From NCBI RefSeq assembly GCF_022758295.1, contig NZ_JALDWJ010000001.1, forward strand, positions 496,001-560,000: a stretch of DNA of 64,000 nt. The letters run 5' to 3'. Numbering within the stretch: position 1 is the first letter of the stretch; each line of letters starts with the position of its first letter. Below are positions 1-14,884 of this stretch, piece by piece. The position numbers and the translations under genes are program-made. The notes under the pieces were generated by a model. The model worked only from the letters and a program-made list of their open reading frames with translations, had not been told where the DNA came from and made no database searches. The DNA comes from Lysobacter sp. CFH 32150 (lineage in GTDB: Bacteria; Pseudomonadota; Gammaproteobacteria; Xanthomonadales; Xanthomonadaceae).

Positions 1-235
1 GTGATCGCAAGGGCGAGCGCGACGAAGAAATATTGTTGCCAGCCACCGGCGTCGCTCAGGAAGCTGAACGCAGCGCCCGTGTTGTAGGTGCGGTACCAGT
101 TCCAGAAGCCGTCGATGACCGGAATGGCCTGGAACTCGGGCAACTCCGCCATGACCCATGCTTTGCTCAGCTGATCGAGCACGATCACCAGCGCGGAGAC
201 GACGAGCCACGGCAAGGCATTCGGTTTGACAGCCA

Positions 236-236
<1 letters not shown>
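1..236 (-). CDS. lspA: Lipoprotein signal peptidase (signal peptidase II), N-terminal part; gene runs off the window edge
   Basis: LspA is the inner-membrane aspartic protease that removes signal peptides from prolipoproteins after lipidation. About 78 N-terminal residues are visible. They include the first membrane helix, the conserved [10 protein letters not shown] segment near residues 19-28 and the [10 protein letters not shown] motif, all family hallmarks. The catalytic aspartates would lie in the missing C-terminal part. The ATG shares its A with the TGA stop of ileS (TGATG), so translation is coupled to ileS, the usual ileS-lspA arrangement in Gammaproteobacteria. Identity is secure; only the 3' end is missing. 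Confidence 0.93.
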
Positions 237-3078
<2,842 letters not shown>

Positions 3079-3082
<4 letters not shown>

Positions 3083-4029
3083 GCAGTGGCTCGCTGCTGT
3101 TCGTTCATCAGGAGACGACGCGCTTCTGTCGCGTCGCGGTGCATCTGCGCGACCAGCGTCGGCAGATCCGGGAATTTTTCTTCGTCGCGCAGCTTGGCGA
3201 CGAATTCGACTTCAATGCGGCGCCCGTACAGGTCGCCATCGAAGTCGAACAGATGCGCTTCGAGTAATGGCTCGACGCCATCGACGGTTGGTCTTGTACC
3301 GAAGCTGGACACCGACGGCCACGCCCGCGCGCCAACACCATGCACACGCGTGGCGTAGATCCCGGACAACGCCGGCACCTTGCCGCCGAAACGGAGGTTG
3401 GCGGTCGGGAAGCCAAGCGTGCGACCGAGATGCTGGCCATGGATGACATGTCCGCCGATCGCATATGGGCGCCCGAGCAGGCGCGCGGCGTTCGCGAAGT
3501 CGCCCGCACTCAGGGCGGCACGGATGCGCGTGCTGGAAACGCGCTCGCTATCGAGCAGCACGGGGGCGATTTCGTCGGCGGTGTAACCAAGCTCGACACC
3601 TAACGCCTGCAAGGTCGCGATATCCCCTGCCCGACCCTTGCCGAAACGGAATTCCGGGCCGACCCAGACCTCGCATGCCTGGAGCCGTGCGATCAGGACC
3701 TCGCGCACGAACTGCTCCGCCGATATCGCTGCAAGTCGCGCGTTGAAGCGCAGCAGACCCACATGATCGACACCGAGCGCCAACAAGCCTTCGACCTTCG
3801 CCCGCGGGAGCGTCAACCGCGGCGGCGGCGCCGCCTTGCCGAAGAATTCACGTGGCAGCGGCTCGAAACTCACCGCGACAGCTGGCACGCCCAACGCCTG
3901 CGCACGCGCGACCGCGTGGCGCACCAGCGCGCGATGGCCGAGATGCAGGCCGTCGAAGGCGCCGATGCAGACCACGCTGCCTTGGGGGCACAAGGGCCCA
4001 CCTTCGACGTCACGGAACAGCCTGCTCAT
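3079..4029 (-). CDS. ribF: Bifunctional riboflavin kinase / FAD synthetase
   Basis: Converts riboflavin to FMN and then to FAD. 316 residues, the normal length. The N-terminal nucleotidyltransferase domain begins with [17 protein letters not shown] (residues about 19-35). The C-terminal flavokinase domain carries [13 protein letters not shown] and the later GTRPTV segment. The ATG at 4029 ([11 protein letters not shown]) fits the family start. The open frame continues upstream through the antisense of murJ, but that extension reads as shadow protein and is not part of the gene. The stop overlaps the ileS ATG, so the two are co-translated. Confidence 0.96.
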
Positions 4030-4067
4030 TGAACTTCTCAGTATAGCGGTGCAGCTCAATCGGGCGA

Positions 4068-5627
4068 TCAGTGGCGCAGATCGCGCGGCCGCAGGCCCGA
4101 TGCCAGCAGGGTCGCGGCATACGACAACGCGCCGGCACCGATCACCACGAACAACCAGAAGATCCGGTGGGTGGGCTGCGCGATCTCGGTCCAGCTTCCG
4201 ATCCACAGGCGCAATCCCACCACGATCGTTGCCATCACCACGCAGGCCGCAAACAGTTGCAATGAGAACCGCCCCCAGCCTGGCTGCGGCTGCAGCAGAC
4301 CAGCGCGGCGCAGATAACGCCACAGCAGCCAGGCATTGAAGATGCCGGCGAGCGCGGTCGCCAGGGCGATGCCGCCATGTGCGCCTTCCACTTTGTACAG
4401 CCACAACGGCGTCGTGAAGGCGATGGTCAAGAGCACGTTGGCCGCCACGGTCAGCAGTGCCGCGCGCATTGGCGTCTTGGTGTCCTGACGCGCGAAGAAC
4501 GCCGGCGACAGCACCTTGCTCAACATGAACGCCGGGATGCCGAGGCTCATCAGGGTCAGGCTGATCGCGGTCATGCGCGAATCGAAGGCTTCGAACTTGC
4601 CGTAGTTGTAGACGGTGGCGGTGATCGGCTCGGCCAGCAGGAACAAGCCAAGCGCGGCCGGAATGCCTGCCAGCAGGGCCAAGCGCAGGCCCCAGTCGAG
4701 CGCGCCGGAATAGCCGACCGCATCGGTGGCGGCGTGCCTGCGCGAAAGGTGCGGCAGGATCACGGTGCCAATCGCCACGCCGAACAGGCCAAGCGGGAAT
4801 TCGATCAACCGGTCCGAGTAATACAGCCAGTCCTGGCTGCCATCGACCAGCAACGAAGCGAACACGGTGCCGACCAGCAGGTTGACCTGCGCCACCGACG
4901 ACGAAAACAGCGTCGGCAGCATCAGTTTGGCCACCTTGCGGACTTCCGGGTGGTGGAAACCGGCCCGCAAGCGCGGTCGTAGGCCCAGCCGACCCAACGC
5001 CGGCCACAGCAATACCAGTTGCAGGGCACCAGCGATCAACACGCCCCAGGCGAGGCCGAATGGCCGGATATCGAATTGCGGCGCCAGCCACAGCATCGCC
5101 GCGATCAGGGTCAGGTTGTGCAGGACCGGCGTGAATGCCGGCAGGGCGAACTTGCCGAAGCTGTTGAGCACCGATGCCGCCAGCGACATCATGGAGATAA
5201 ACAGCAGGTACGGGAACGTGATCCGCAGCATCTGCGTGGTCCACGCGAACTTGTCCGGCTGATCCAGGGCCCAGCCCGGCGTGAACACCGACGCGATCGC
5301 CGGTGCCAGCAGCACGCCCAGCCCACAGACCACCAGCACCACGGCGCACAGCGCCCCGGCCATGTGATCGACGAAATCCTTCAGCGCAGCCTTGTCGCCG
5401 CGCTCCCTGATCTCGTTCAGCACCGGGACGAAGGCCATCGACATCGAGCCTTCGGCGAAGACCCGACGCAGGAAATTGGGGATGCGGTAGGCCACGATGA
5501 AGGCACTCATCGCCCCGCCCGTGCCGAACAGGGTCGCCTGCAGGGTGTCGCGGGCGAATCCGGCAATTCGCGACAGCAGCGTCATAGCGCTGAACACTGC
5601 GGTCGAGCGCAGCAGGCCCCGGCTCAT
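4068..5627 (-). CDS. murJ: Lipid II flippase MurJ (MviN)
   Basis: Polytopic inner-membrane flippase that moves lipid II to the periplasmic face for peptidoglycan synthesis. The chosen start (MSRGLLRSTAVFSAM) gives 519 residues, typical for the family; an in-frame TTG at 5654 would add nine residues. The N-terminal TLLSRIAGFARDTLQA segment and the many hydrophobic helices (about 14) fit the MOP-superfamily fold. It lies 38 bp upstream of ribF on the same strand and is probably the first gene of the murJ-ribF-ileS-lspA run. rpsT is divergent from it. Confidence 0.95.
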   Translation of the reverse strand: MSRGLLRSTAVFSAMTLLSRIAGFARDTLQATLFGTGGAMSAFIVAYRIPNFLRRVFAEGSMSMAFVPVLNEIRERGDKAALKDFVDHMAGALCAVVLVVCGLGVLLAPAIASVFTPGWALDQPDKFAWTTQMLRITFPYLLFISMMSLAASVLNSFGKFALPAFTPVLHNLTLIAAMLWLAPQFDIRPFGLAWGVLIAGALQLVLLWPALGRLGLRPRLRAGFHHPEVRKVAKLMLPTLFSSSVAQVNLLVGTVFASLLVDGSQDWLYYSDRLIEFPLGLFGVAIGTVILPHLSRRHAATDAVGYSGALDWGLRLALLAGIPAALGLFLLAEPITATVYNYGKFEAFDSRMTAISLTLMSLGIPAFMLSKVLSPAFFARQDTKTPMRAALLTVAANVLLTIAFTTPLWLYKVEGAHGGIALATALAGIFNAWLLWRYLRRAGLLQPQPGWGRFSLQLFAACVVMATIVVGLRLWIGSWTEIAQPTHRIFWLFVVIGAGALSYAATLLASGLRPRDLRH

Positions 5628-5645
5628 GCCCGGCTGCCATGGTTG

Positions 5646-5674
5646 TTGACGCAAGCCCCTGAATCGCCCATACT
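5646..5674 (+). promoter_or_regulatory. Probable sigma-70 promoter of rpsT
   Basis: A -35 box TTGACG (5646-5651) and a -10 box CATACT (5669-5674) are separated by 17 bp. The match is 5/6 and 4/6 to consensus. Transcription would begin near 5681, leaving a leader of about 57 nt before the rpsT GTG. Inferred from sequence only. Confidence 0.5.
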
Positions 5675-5737
5675 TTTCTGTCTGATTGACCCAAAACCTT
5701 CGTTTTCCATTCTCACCCAGTTTCCAGGATTCCCGTC

Positions 5738-6007
5738 GTGGCCAATATCAAGTCCGCAAAGAAGCGCGCCAAGCAGACCGTCGTGCGCAATGCTCGCAAC
5801 GCTGCCCAGCGCTCGATGCTCCGCACCGCCGTCAAGAAGGTGCTGAAGGCACTCGACGCCAACGACGCCGCTGGCGCGCAGGCCGCTTTTGCCGTCGCCC
5901 AGCCGATCCTCGATCGTTACAGCTCGCGCGGCCTGATCCACAAGAACAAGGCCGCCCGCCACAAGAGCCGCCTGACCGCGCGTATCAAGGCGCTGCAGGC
6001 CGCTTAA
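5738..6007 (+). CDS. rpsT: 30S ribosomal protein S20
   Basis: Small 16S rRNA-binding protein of the 30S subunit. 89 residues, very basic, starting [14 protein letters not shown], which is the S20 signature, and ending in a helical [10 protein letters not shown]. The start codon is GTG, preceded at 8 bp by AGGA (5726-5729). The gene is monocistronic: it is divergent from murJ and ends in a strong terminator shared with the convergent obgE. Confidence 0.98.
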   Translation: MANIKSAKKRAKQTVVRNARNAAQRSMLRTAVKKVLKALDANDAAGAQAAFAVAQPILDRYSSRGLIHKNKAARHKSRLTARIKALQAA

Positions 6008-6028
6008 GGCAGGCACGCAGTCATACGC

Positions 6029-6056
6029 AAAAAACCCGGCTCCGGCCGGGTTTTTT
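6029..6056. terminator. Bidirectional rho-independent terminator between rpsT and obgE
   Basis: A GC-rich stem CCCGGC / GCCGGG (6035-6040 with 6045-6050) with a 4-nt loop is flanked by six A on the left and six T on the right. It can therefore stop transcription from both convergent genes. It starts 21 bp after the rpsT stop and ends 18 bp before the obgE stop. Confidence 0.9.
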
Positions 6057-6074
6057 GTTGCCTGACGAACCTGC

Positions 6075-7169
<1,095 letters not shown>

Positions 7170-7172
7170 ACG

Positions 7173-7195
7173 AAAAGCCCCGCCGAAGCGGGGCC
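7173..7195 (-). terminator. Rho-independent terminator after rpmA
   Basis: A 7-bp stem GCCCCGC / GCGGGGC (7188-7194 with 7177-7183 on the minus strand) with a TTCG-type tetraloop is followed by TTTT (7176-7173). It separates rplU-rpmA from obgE; the short T-tract may allow some read-through. Confidence 0.75.
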
Positions 7196-7247
7196 TTCGA
7201 ACAACGTCGGGCGCCCAGTTCAAGCCTTGGCTTGAACTGATGGGTGC

Positions 7248-7505
7248 TTACTCGCTGACGACGCTGACGGTACGGCGCTTCTTCGGGCCCTTGGTCGAGA
7301 ACTCGACCTTGCCGTCGACCAGCGCGAACAGGGTGTGATCGCGGCCGAGGCCGACACCCATGCCCGGATGGAACTGCGTGCCGCGCTGACGCACGATGAT
7401 GTTGCCGGCGTCGACGGCCTGGCCGCCGTACAACTTCACGCCCAGGTACTTCGGGTTGGAGTCGCGGCCGTTGCGCGATGAACCTACGCCCTTTTTATGT
7501 GCCAT
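7248..7505 (-). CDS. rpmA: 50S ribosomal protein L27
   Basis: L27 reaches the peptidyl-transferase centre with its N-terminal tail. 85 residues starting [20 protein letters not shown], the family signature, with no N-terminal cleavage extension such as the one in Firmicutes. It lies 12 bp after rplU on the same strand, the invariant L21-L27 pair. A GAAGGAGAAGC-like Shine-Dalgarno precedes the ATG. Confidence 0.98.
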   Translation of the reverse strand: MAHKKGVGSSRNGRDSNPKYLGVKLYGGQAVDAGNIIVRQRGTQFHPGMGVGLGRDHTLFALVDGKVEFSTKGPKKRRTVSVVSE

Positions 7506-7517
7506 GGCTGCTTCTCC

Positions 7518-7838
7518 TTACTTCTTGCTACCACCGGCGATGCCGGTGATCTCGATTTCGGTGTAGTGCTGCCGGTGGCCCATCTGCTTGCGATGGTGCT
7601 TGCGGCGGCGGAACTTCACGATGCGCACCTTGTCGGCGCGGCCGTGACCCTTGATGGTGGCGGTGACGCTCGCGCCCTTGAGTGCGTCGCCGAGGGTCAC
7701 ACCCTCGCCGTCGCCCAGCATCAGGACGTTGTCGAACTTGATCTCGCTGCCGGCTTCGGCATCGAGGAGCTCAACGCGGAGCGTTTCGCCCTTCATCACG
7801 CGGTATTGCTTACCGCCGGTGACTAGAACTGCGTACAT
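7518..7838 (-). CDS. rplU: 50S ribosomal protein L21
   Basis: 23S rRNA-binding protein of the large subunit. 106 residues starting [18 protein letters not shown], with the basic [15 protein letters not shown] segment typical of L21. A good GAGGAAG Shine-Dalgarno precedes the ATG. First gene of the rplU-rpmA operon, with its own promoter about 65 bp upstream. Confidence 0.98.
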   Translation of the reverse strand: MYAVLVTGGKQYRVMKGETLRVELLDAEAGSEIKFDNVLMLGDGEGVTLGDALKGASVTATIKGHGRADKVRIVKFRRRKHHRKQMGHRQHYTEIEITGIAGGSKK

Positions 7839-7901
7839 GACCAGACTTCCTCTGTAGTTATTGTGGTCGCCTGCCTGCCATCGAGGGCGGACAGAAGCGG
7901 A

Positions 7902-7931
7902 ATTGTACGGGGTATCAGTGGCTTACGGCAA
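7902..7931 (-). promoter_or_regulatory. Probable promoter of rplU-rpmA
   Basis: On the minus strand, TTGCCG (7931-7926) and TACAAT (7907-7902, 5/6 to the -10 consensus) are separated by 18 bp. The transcript would carry a leader of roughly 55-60 nt before rplU. The remaining sequence up to 8121 shows nothing else I can name. Confidence 0.5.
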
Positions 7932-8121
7932 CTATCCCAGCCAGCAAAGTCGTCAGGGTGGGTCTTAACCGGCCTCCAGGGGCCGTAATTGCCCGGATGG
8001 GGTAGGCCAGGGGCCACGCCCCGGAGTGGGCTTGCCCAGGCCTTAACCAATCCCGTGCTGTACTCGGCCCGCTGCAGCCACGGCCGCGGCCCACTCAACC
8101 CAGGATGGGGAAGGGAACGCC

Positions 8122-8706
8122 ATGTACGAGCGGATAGTCCAGCAAGCGGCCAGCCGCTTCAGTCTCAGTCAGGAAAAAACCAAGCAATTGCTGGGCATGC
8201 TGGTCGGCCAGATCTTCAACCCCAAGCGCGGTGGTCCAGCGGGCTTCGTGAACGCGTTTCGCGACCAGGACCTGGGGGGCGTGGTTGGCTCGTGGCTCGG
8301 GAGAGGGCCAAACCAGTCGATCACCCCCAGTCAGCTCGAAAGCGTGCTCGGTGCGGATGCCATCTCTTCGATCAGCGCCAAGCTGGGCCTGTCACGCGAG
8401 ACGGTCAGCAGCGCCGCCGCGGCAATGTTGCCGGATGCCGTCGACACCCTGAGCGAGCACGGCGACCTGGGCGTCAACGTCCCGGACAGATTGAAGGGTT
8501 GGCTCGGCAATGTGCTCGAGGAACTTGGCCACTTCGGCTCGGTGCCAACCGCTGTCGAGACCTCAGCCATGGCCGGCGCGGCAACAGTTGATACCGACCA
8601 GGCCACCGACGACACCGCACGCGCCGGCGGGGGCTTGGGCAAATGGCTGCCCTGGTTGTTGATCGGCGCATTACTGGTCGGTGCCTTCGCGTATTTCCGC
8701 GGCTGA
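8122..8706 (+). CDS. YidB-like (DUF937) protein with a C-terminal membrane anchor
   Basis: 194 residues. The N-terminal part (residues about 1-150) resembles the YidB/DUF937 family, with helical repeats and segments such as LVGQIFNP and LGADAISSISAKLGLS; the family function is unknown. A low-complexity linker is followed by a single hydrophobic helix (LPWLLIGALLVGAFAYF) at the very C-terminus, suggesting a tail-anchored protein with the soluble domain in the cytoplasm. A purine-rich GGGGAAGGGA precedes the ATG. It stands alone between the divergent rplU and the downstream uvrA. Confidence 0.8.
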   Translation: MYERIVQQAASRFSLSQEKTKQLLGMLVGQIFNPKRGGPAGFVNAFRDQDLGGVVGSWLGRGPNQSITPSQLESVLGADAISSISAKLGLSRETVSSAAAAMLPDAVDTLSEHGDLGVNVPDRLKGWLGNVLEELGHFGSVPTAVETSAMAGAATVDTDQATDDTARAGGGLGKWLPWLLIGALLVGAFAYFRG

Positions 8707-8768
8707 GTGCCGGCGCCAACAGTGGCGCTTCGACGTCCGCTTGCGCATTGCCGCCCTGAACCGCAACC

Positions 8769-8833
8769 GTCGCATGACGTGCGACGGCCCTGTCGCAAGC
8801 TGGCGTCCTGGCGATTTGCCCCCAAATCGCCAG
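8769..8833. repeat. Two perfect inverted repeats between the yidB-like gene and uvrA
   Basis: The first is GTCGCA / TGCGAC around TGACG (8769-8785). The second has 11-bp arms, CTGGCGATTTG and its exact complement (8808-8818 and 8823-8833), around CCCC. Neither is followed by a T-tract on the plus strand, so they are either a weak transcript end or a protein-binding palindrome upstream of uvrA. Confidence 0.6.
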
Positions 8834-8897
8834 CTCGTTACGCTTCCCTGTTCGCTCCTCCATTTCCCAGCACGCCCCGGCACGGATCTCCCCCTAG

Positions 8898-11792
<2,895 letters not shown>

Positions 11793-11852
11793 ACGACGCG
11801 GCGTTGCGCGCCGCGTTGTAGTCGCGGCGCACAGCTGGGTCTGCAGCCCGGC

Positions 11853-12308
11853 CTATTCCGTCGGCTTGCGCACTTCAAATTCGCCCCGCAGCATGCCGCC
11901 GTCCTTCAGCGCGAACTCCACCACCACCTTGCTGCCGGGCTTCAACTGCGCGTGAGGCTGCATGAGCATCAGGTGCATGCCGCCGGGCTTGAGGGTGGCG
12001 GCGCTGCCGGGGGCAATGCGCAATTCGGGCAGCGCGCGCATCTTGCTGACGCCATCGACGATGCGGGTCTCGTGCAGCGACGTGTCGGCGAAAGCGGGAC
12101 TGCTGACACCCACGATGGTGACCGGGGTTGGGCAACTGTTCTCGATGCGGCCGAAACCGGCCAGCATTGGCATTGGCATTTTCGATAAAGGCAGGGGCGG
12201 CAAGCGCAGCCAGCCTTCACGTACCTGGGGTGCGCACTCGCGCGCGCAGGCAGGCATGGCGATGAAGAGCAGCGAGAACGAGATGACGCAGGCGCGGAGC
12301 AGGTTCAT
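11853..12308 (-). CDS. Periplasmic copper chaperone, PCu(A)C family
   Basis: PCu(A)C proteins bind Cu(I) in the periplasm and deliver it to cytochrome oxidase or Cu,Zn enzymes. 151 residues with a signal peptide (cleavage near MPACA-R). The metal-binding motif is exact: His-x10-Met-x21-His-x-Met, running from HETR to HLM. The gene stands alone, divergent from the neighbouring crotonase with only 38 bp between, and no Sco or cox gene is nearby. A second, unrelated copper-handling system (HvfABC) is encoded about 12 kb away. Confidence 0.9.
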   Translation of the reverse strand: MNLLRACVISFSLLFIAMPACARECAPQVREGWLRLPPLPLSKMPMPMLAGFGRIENSCPTPVTIVGVSSPAFADTSLHETRIVDGVSKMRALPELRIAPGSAATLKPGGMHLMLMQPHAQLKPGSKVVVEFALKDGGMLRGEFEVRKPTE

Positions 12309-12346
12309 CCGCCTATGATAGCGACTGCTTCCATACGCTTCCGTCC

Positions 12347-13123
12347 ATGACCACCGAAACCATCCATCACGTCGGCGACATCATCGAAATCAGGCTCGTG
12401 CGCCCGCCGGTCAATGCGCTCGATCCCGACCTCTGCAATGCCGTGCGCGACGCGGTGGAAGCGGCGCCTGGCAACGGTGCGCGCGCGATCGTGCTGTCAG
12501 GCGGGCACGGCGTGTTCTCGGCGGGGCTGGACGTGCCCTACCTCCTCGGCCTTGGCGACGATCGTTCCGGGCTGATGGCGGCCTGGAGTGCATTCTTCGG
12601 CGCCTGCGGTGCGATCGCGCGCAGCCCAGTGCCGATCGTCGCTGCGATCGACGGCCACAATCCCGCCGGTGGTTGCGTGCTGACGTTGTGCTGCGACTAC
12701 CGGATCATGGCGCGCGCACCGGATGACGCGAAGCCGTTCCGCATCGGTCTCAACGAAGTCGCTGTCGGGCTGGTCGCGCCGGAAGCCGTGCAATACCTGA
12801 TGCAGCGCATCGTCGGTTACCAGCGCAGCGAACGCCTGCTCGCCGACGGCACCATGCTCACCACCGACGAAGCGCGTGCCCTGGGCATCGTTGATGAGGT
12901 TTGCGCATTCGGCGATGCCATGCAGCACGCCTTGGCCTGGCTGCAGCCGCGACTGAAGCTGCCGCAGACCCCGTTGCGGGCCACCCGTGAAATCGCCCGC
13001 GCCGATCTGATCGCAGCGATTACCGATCCAAAACGGATCAATCTCGATCTATTCATCGATTGCTGGTCCATGCCCGATACGCAGGCAGGCCTACGCGCGA
13101 TGCTGGCGCGCATCGGGAAGTAA
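12347..13123 (+). CDS. Delta3,delta2-enoyl-CoA isomerase-like crotonase
   Basis: Crotonase-fold enzyme of 258 residues. The oxyanion-hole segments are present (FSAGLDV and GHNPAGGC). The first catalytic Glu of enoyl-CoA hydratases is replaced (GGCVLTL instead of GGGxEL), while the later Glu is kept in GLNEVAVGL. This single-Glu pattern, together with PAGGC and DYRIMA, is that of enoyl-CoA isomerases such as ECI1, which shift double bonds during oxidation of unsaturated fatty acids. The isomerase call is an inference from these residues; a hydratase is less likely. Divergent from the copper chaperone. Confidence 0.8.
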   Translation: MTTETIHHVGDIIEIRLVRPPVNALDPDLCNAVRDAVEAAPGNGARAIVLSGGHGVFSAGLDVPYLLGLGDDRSGLMAAWSAFFGACGAIARSPVPIVAAIDGHNPAGGCVLTLCCDYRIMARAPDDAKPFRIGLNEVAVGLVAPEAVQYLMQRIVGYQRSERLLADGTMLTTDEARALGIVDEVCAFGDAMQHALAWLQPRLKLPQTPLRATREIARADLIAAITDPKRINLDLFIDCWSMPDTQAGLRAMLARIGK

Positions 13124-13159
13124 CCGCTGCGCCTTATCGGGCCGTGCCCGGCAACGACA

Positions 13160-14008
13160 TCAATCCGCCCCTGTTGCGATGGGCCGCGACGGATCGCTGA
13201 TCCAGCCGCTCCACGAGCCAGTGAACAGCTTCGCGCCTTTCAGGCCAGCGCGTTCCATCGCCAGCAGGTGGTGGCACGCAGTGACGCCGGAGCCACACAT
13301 CGCAATCGCCTGGTCCGGCGTGCGCGTCCCGAGCAGCGCGCGGAACTCGTCGGCAAGCTGCATCGGTGCCTTGAAGCGGCCATCGATCAGGTTCTCAGCG
13401 TATGGCCGACTCTTCGCGCCGGGCACGTGGCCGGCAACACGGTCGATCATTTCGTTCTCGCCGCGGAAGCGATCGGCGGCGCGTGCGTCGAGCAGCAGTT
13501 CGCCGGCGTCGAGCCGTGCCTGCACTGCTTCGGGGTCGAGCAAACGGGTGCGGTCGAAGCTGCCGGTGTAACGCAGCGGGGCGGGGTTGCGGACCTGGGT
13601 GTCGATCGGCAAGCCGAGCACCGTCCAGCGCGCCCATCCGCCATCGAGTACGGCGACTTTCTCGTGCCCCAGCGCACGCAACAGGAACCACAAGCGCGCT
13701 GCGTGCGCGCCATCGCCATCGTCATAGGCGATGACCTGGTGATGTGGGGCGATACCCCACTCGCCAAGCTTGGCGGTGAAGGTGTCGGCGTCCGGCCACG
13801 GATGGCGACCGTCGCCATGCTTGCTCATGTCCGACAGGTCGCGATCCAGGTGCGCGTACACCGCCCCCGGGATGTGTCCGAGCAGGTAGGCGGACTCGCC
13901 GGCGCCAGGGTTGATGATAGAGAAGCGGCAATCGACGATCGCCAGATCCGGGCGGCCGAGTGCGACCGACAGGGTTTCCGCTTGCACGAGGGTGTTCCAG
14001 CCGGCCAT
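13160..14008 (-). CDS. Sulfurtransferase of the thiosulfate / 3-mercaptopyruvate type
   Basis: Two-domain rhodanese of 282 residues. The N-terminal inactive domain carries LAIVDCRF...GHIPGAV; the C-terminal domain has LLDARAADRFRGE and the active loop CGSGVTAC. That loop resembles the CGSGVTA motif of mercaptopyruvate sulfurtransferases, so SseA-like activity is likely. The ATG at 14008 shares its A with the TGA of the Nudix gene and is preceded by GGAGAG. It is the last gene of a DUF1289-Nudix-sulfurtransferase operon. Confidence 0.88.
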   Translation of the reverse strand: MAGWNTLVQAETLSVALGRPDLAIVDCRFSIINPGAGESAYLLGHIPGAVYAHLDRDLSDMSKHGDGRHPWPDADTFTAKLGEWGIAPHHQVIAYDDGDGAHAARLWFLLRALGHEKVAVLDGGWARWTVLGLPIDTQVRNPAPLRYTGSFDRTRLLDPEAVQARLDAGELLLDARAADRFRGENEMIDRVAGHVPGAKSRPYAENLIDGRFKAPMQLADEFRALLGTRTPDQAIAMCGSGVTACHHLLAMERAGLKGAKLFTGSWSGWISDPSRPIATGAD

Positions 14009-14631
14009 CACTCTCCTCCGATGCGTTCGCGCAGGTTGTAGAGAATCGATGCAGTCACGCCCCAGATCCGCTGCTCCGGGGCATGCTCGGAAGAACGGAA
14101 TTCCAGCACCCGACGCGGTCGTCCGCGGTATTCGATGTCGTGGGTGGTGAGATTGTCGTGATTTAGCAGGTAGGCCAGAGGTACTTCGAACACCGCGGCG
14201 ACCTCGTTGGGATCCGGGCGCGCCTCGTACGCGGGATCGACTTGCGCGACCAGCGGAAGGACCCGGAAGCCGGTGATCGTGCACAAAGGGTCGAGGAAGC
14301 CCAGTGGCGTGATCAGCGTCGGGGCCAGGCCGATTTCCTCCTCGGTTTCCCGCAACGCTGCAGCAACGGCATCGATGTCCCCGGGCTCGATCCGACCACC
14401 GGGAAAACTCACTTGTCCCGCGTGATGACGCAGGGCATCGGTACGTCGGGTCAGCAATACCTGGCAGCCTGCCTCGCGTGGCACCAATCCCACCAGCACG
14501 GCGGCTTCACGGAGCGGGTCGTCCGACAGCAGGCCTTCGAGTTCATCGTGGTTCCAGCCCTGCCCCTTCGGCGGCGCGTGCAACGGGTGCAACGCGGCGC
14601 GCAAGCGCTGCAGGTCGGACGTTGCCATCAT
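14008..14631 (-). CDS. Nudix hydrolase, probable CoA pyrophosphatase (NudL-like)
   Basis: Hydrolyses nucleoside diphosphates linked to another moiety; this subfamily usually cleaves coenzyme A. 207 residues. The Nudix box is complete: GGRIEPGDIDAVAAALRE followed by TEEEIGL (residues about 77-101). The SFPGGR context and the C-terminal WGVTASIL segment fit the CoA pyrophosphatase family. The start overlaps the DUF1289 stop (ATGA) and the stop overlaps the sulfurtransferase start, so the three proteins are coupled. An ATG one codon later is also possible. Confidence 0.87.
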   Translation of the reverse strand: MMATSDLQRLRAALHPLHAPPKGQGWNHDELEGLLSDDPLREAAVLVGLVPREAGCQVLLTRRTDALRHHAGQVSFPGGRIEPGDIDAVAAALRETEEEIGLAPTLITPLGFLDPLCTITGFRVLPLVAQVDPAYEARPDPNEVAAVFEVPLAYLLNHDNLTTHDIEYRGRPRRVLEFRSSEHAPEQRIWGVTASILYNLRERIGGE

Positions 14632-14813
14632 CGGGGCATTCGCAATTCGCGCTGCGGTAGTGCTTCCATCAGCCGCAGGCGTTCGTCGTCATCCATTTGC
14701 GCCCAGCGAGCGATCTCCGCAGTCGTGCGATGGCAGCCGGAGCAGAGGCCATCGTCATCGAGGCTGCACACGCCGATGCAGGGGCTGAGCACGGCGCGGA
14801 AGGGGGCGTTCAT
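14628..14813 (-). CDS. DUF1289 family small Cys-containing protein
   Basis: 61 residues. The conserved pattern SPCIGVCSLDDDGLCSGCHRT (Cys residues near 12, 16, 24 and 27) is the DUF1289 hallmark and suggests a small metal-binding knuckle. The WAQMDDDERLRLM tail is also typical. Function is unknown. First gene of the operon with the Nudix and sulfurtransferase genes. Little room (71 bp) is left for a promoter behind the FKBP gene, so read-through through the intervening hairpin is possible. Confidence 0.85.
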   Translation of the reverse strand: MNAPFRAVLSPCIGVCSLDDDGLCSGCHRTTAEIARWAQMDDDERLRLMEALPQRELRMPR

Positions 14814-14830
14814 TGAGTCGAAAATCCCTT

Positions 14831-14862
14831 AAAAAACAACGCCGGCACGGAGCCGGCGTTGT
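14831..14862 (-). terminator. Rho-independent terminator after the FKBP-like gene
   Basis: An 11-bp stem ACAACGCCGGC / GCCGGCGTTGT (14836-14846 and 14852-14862) with a 5-nt loop is followed on the minus strand by six T. It ends transcripts coming from the FKBP-like gene before the DUF1289 operon. Confidence 0.88.
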
Positions 14863-14884
14863 CGAATAACGTGGCGCGTCGAGT

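Noticed and set aside
4030..5694. The ribF frame stays open far upstream, suggesting a ribF fusion protein of over 800 residues
   Set aside because: The extra part is the second reading frame of murJ and reads as Arg/Gly/Ala-rich shadow protein; ribF homology begins at the ATG at 4029.
8707..8897. LexA/SOS box upstream of uvrA
   Set aside because: Palindromes present (8769-8785, 8808-8833) do not match the enterobacterial CTG-N10-CAG box or the TTAGTA-type box known from Xanthomonas.
13124..13159. Terminator between the convergent isomerase and sulfurtransferase genes
   Set aside because: Only a short CGGGC/GCCCG hairpin without T-tract on either strand is visible; too weak to call.
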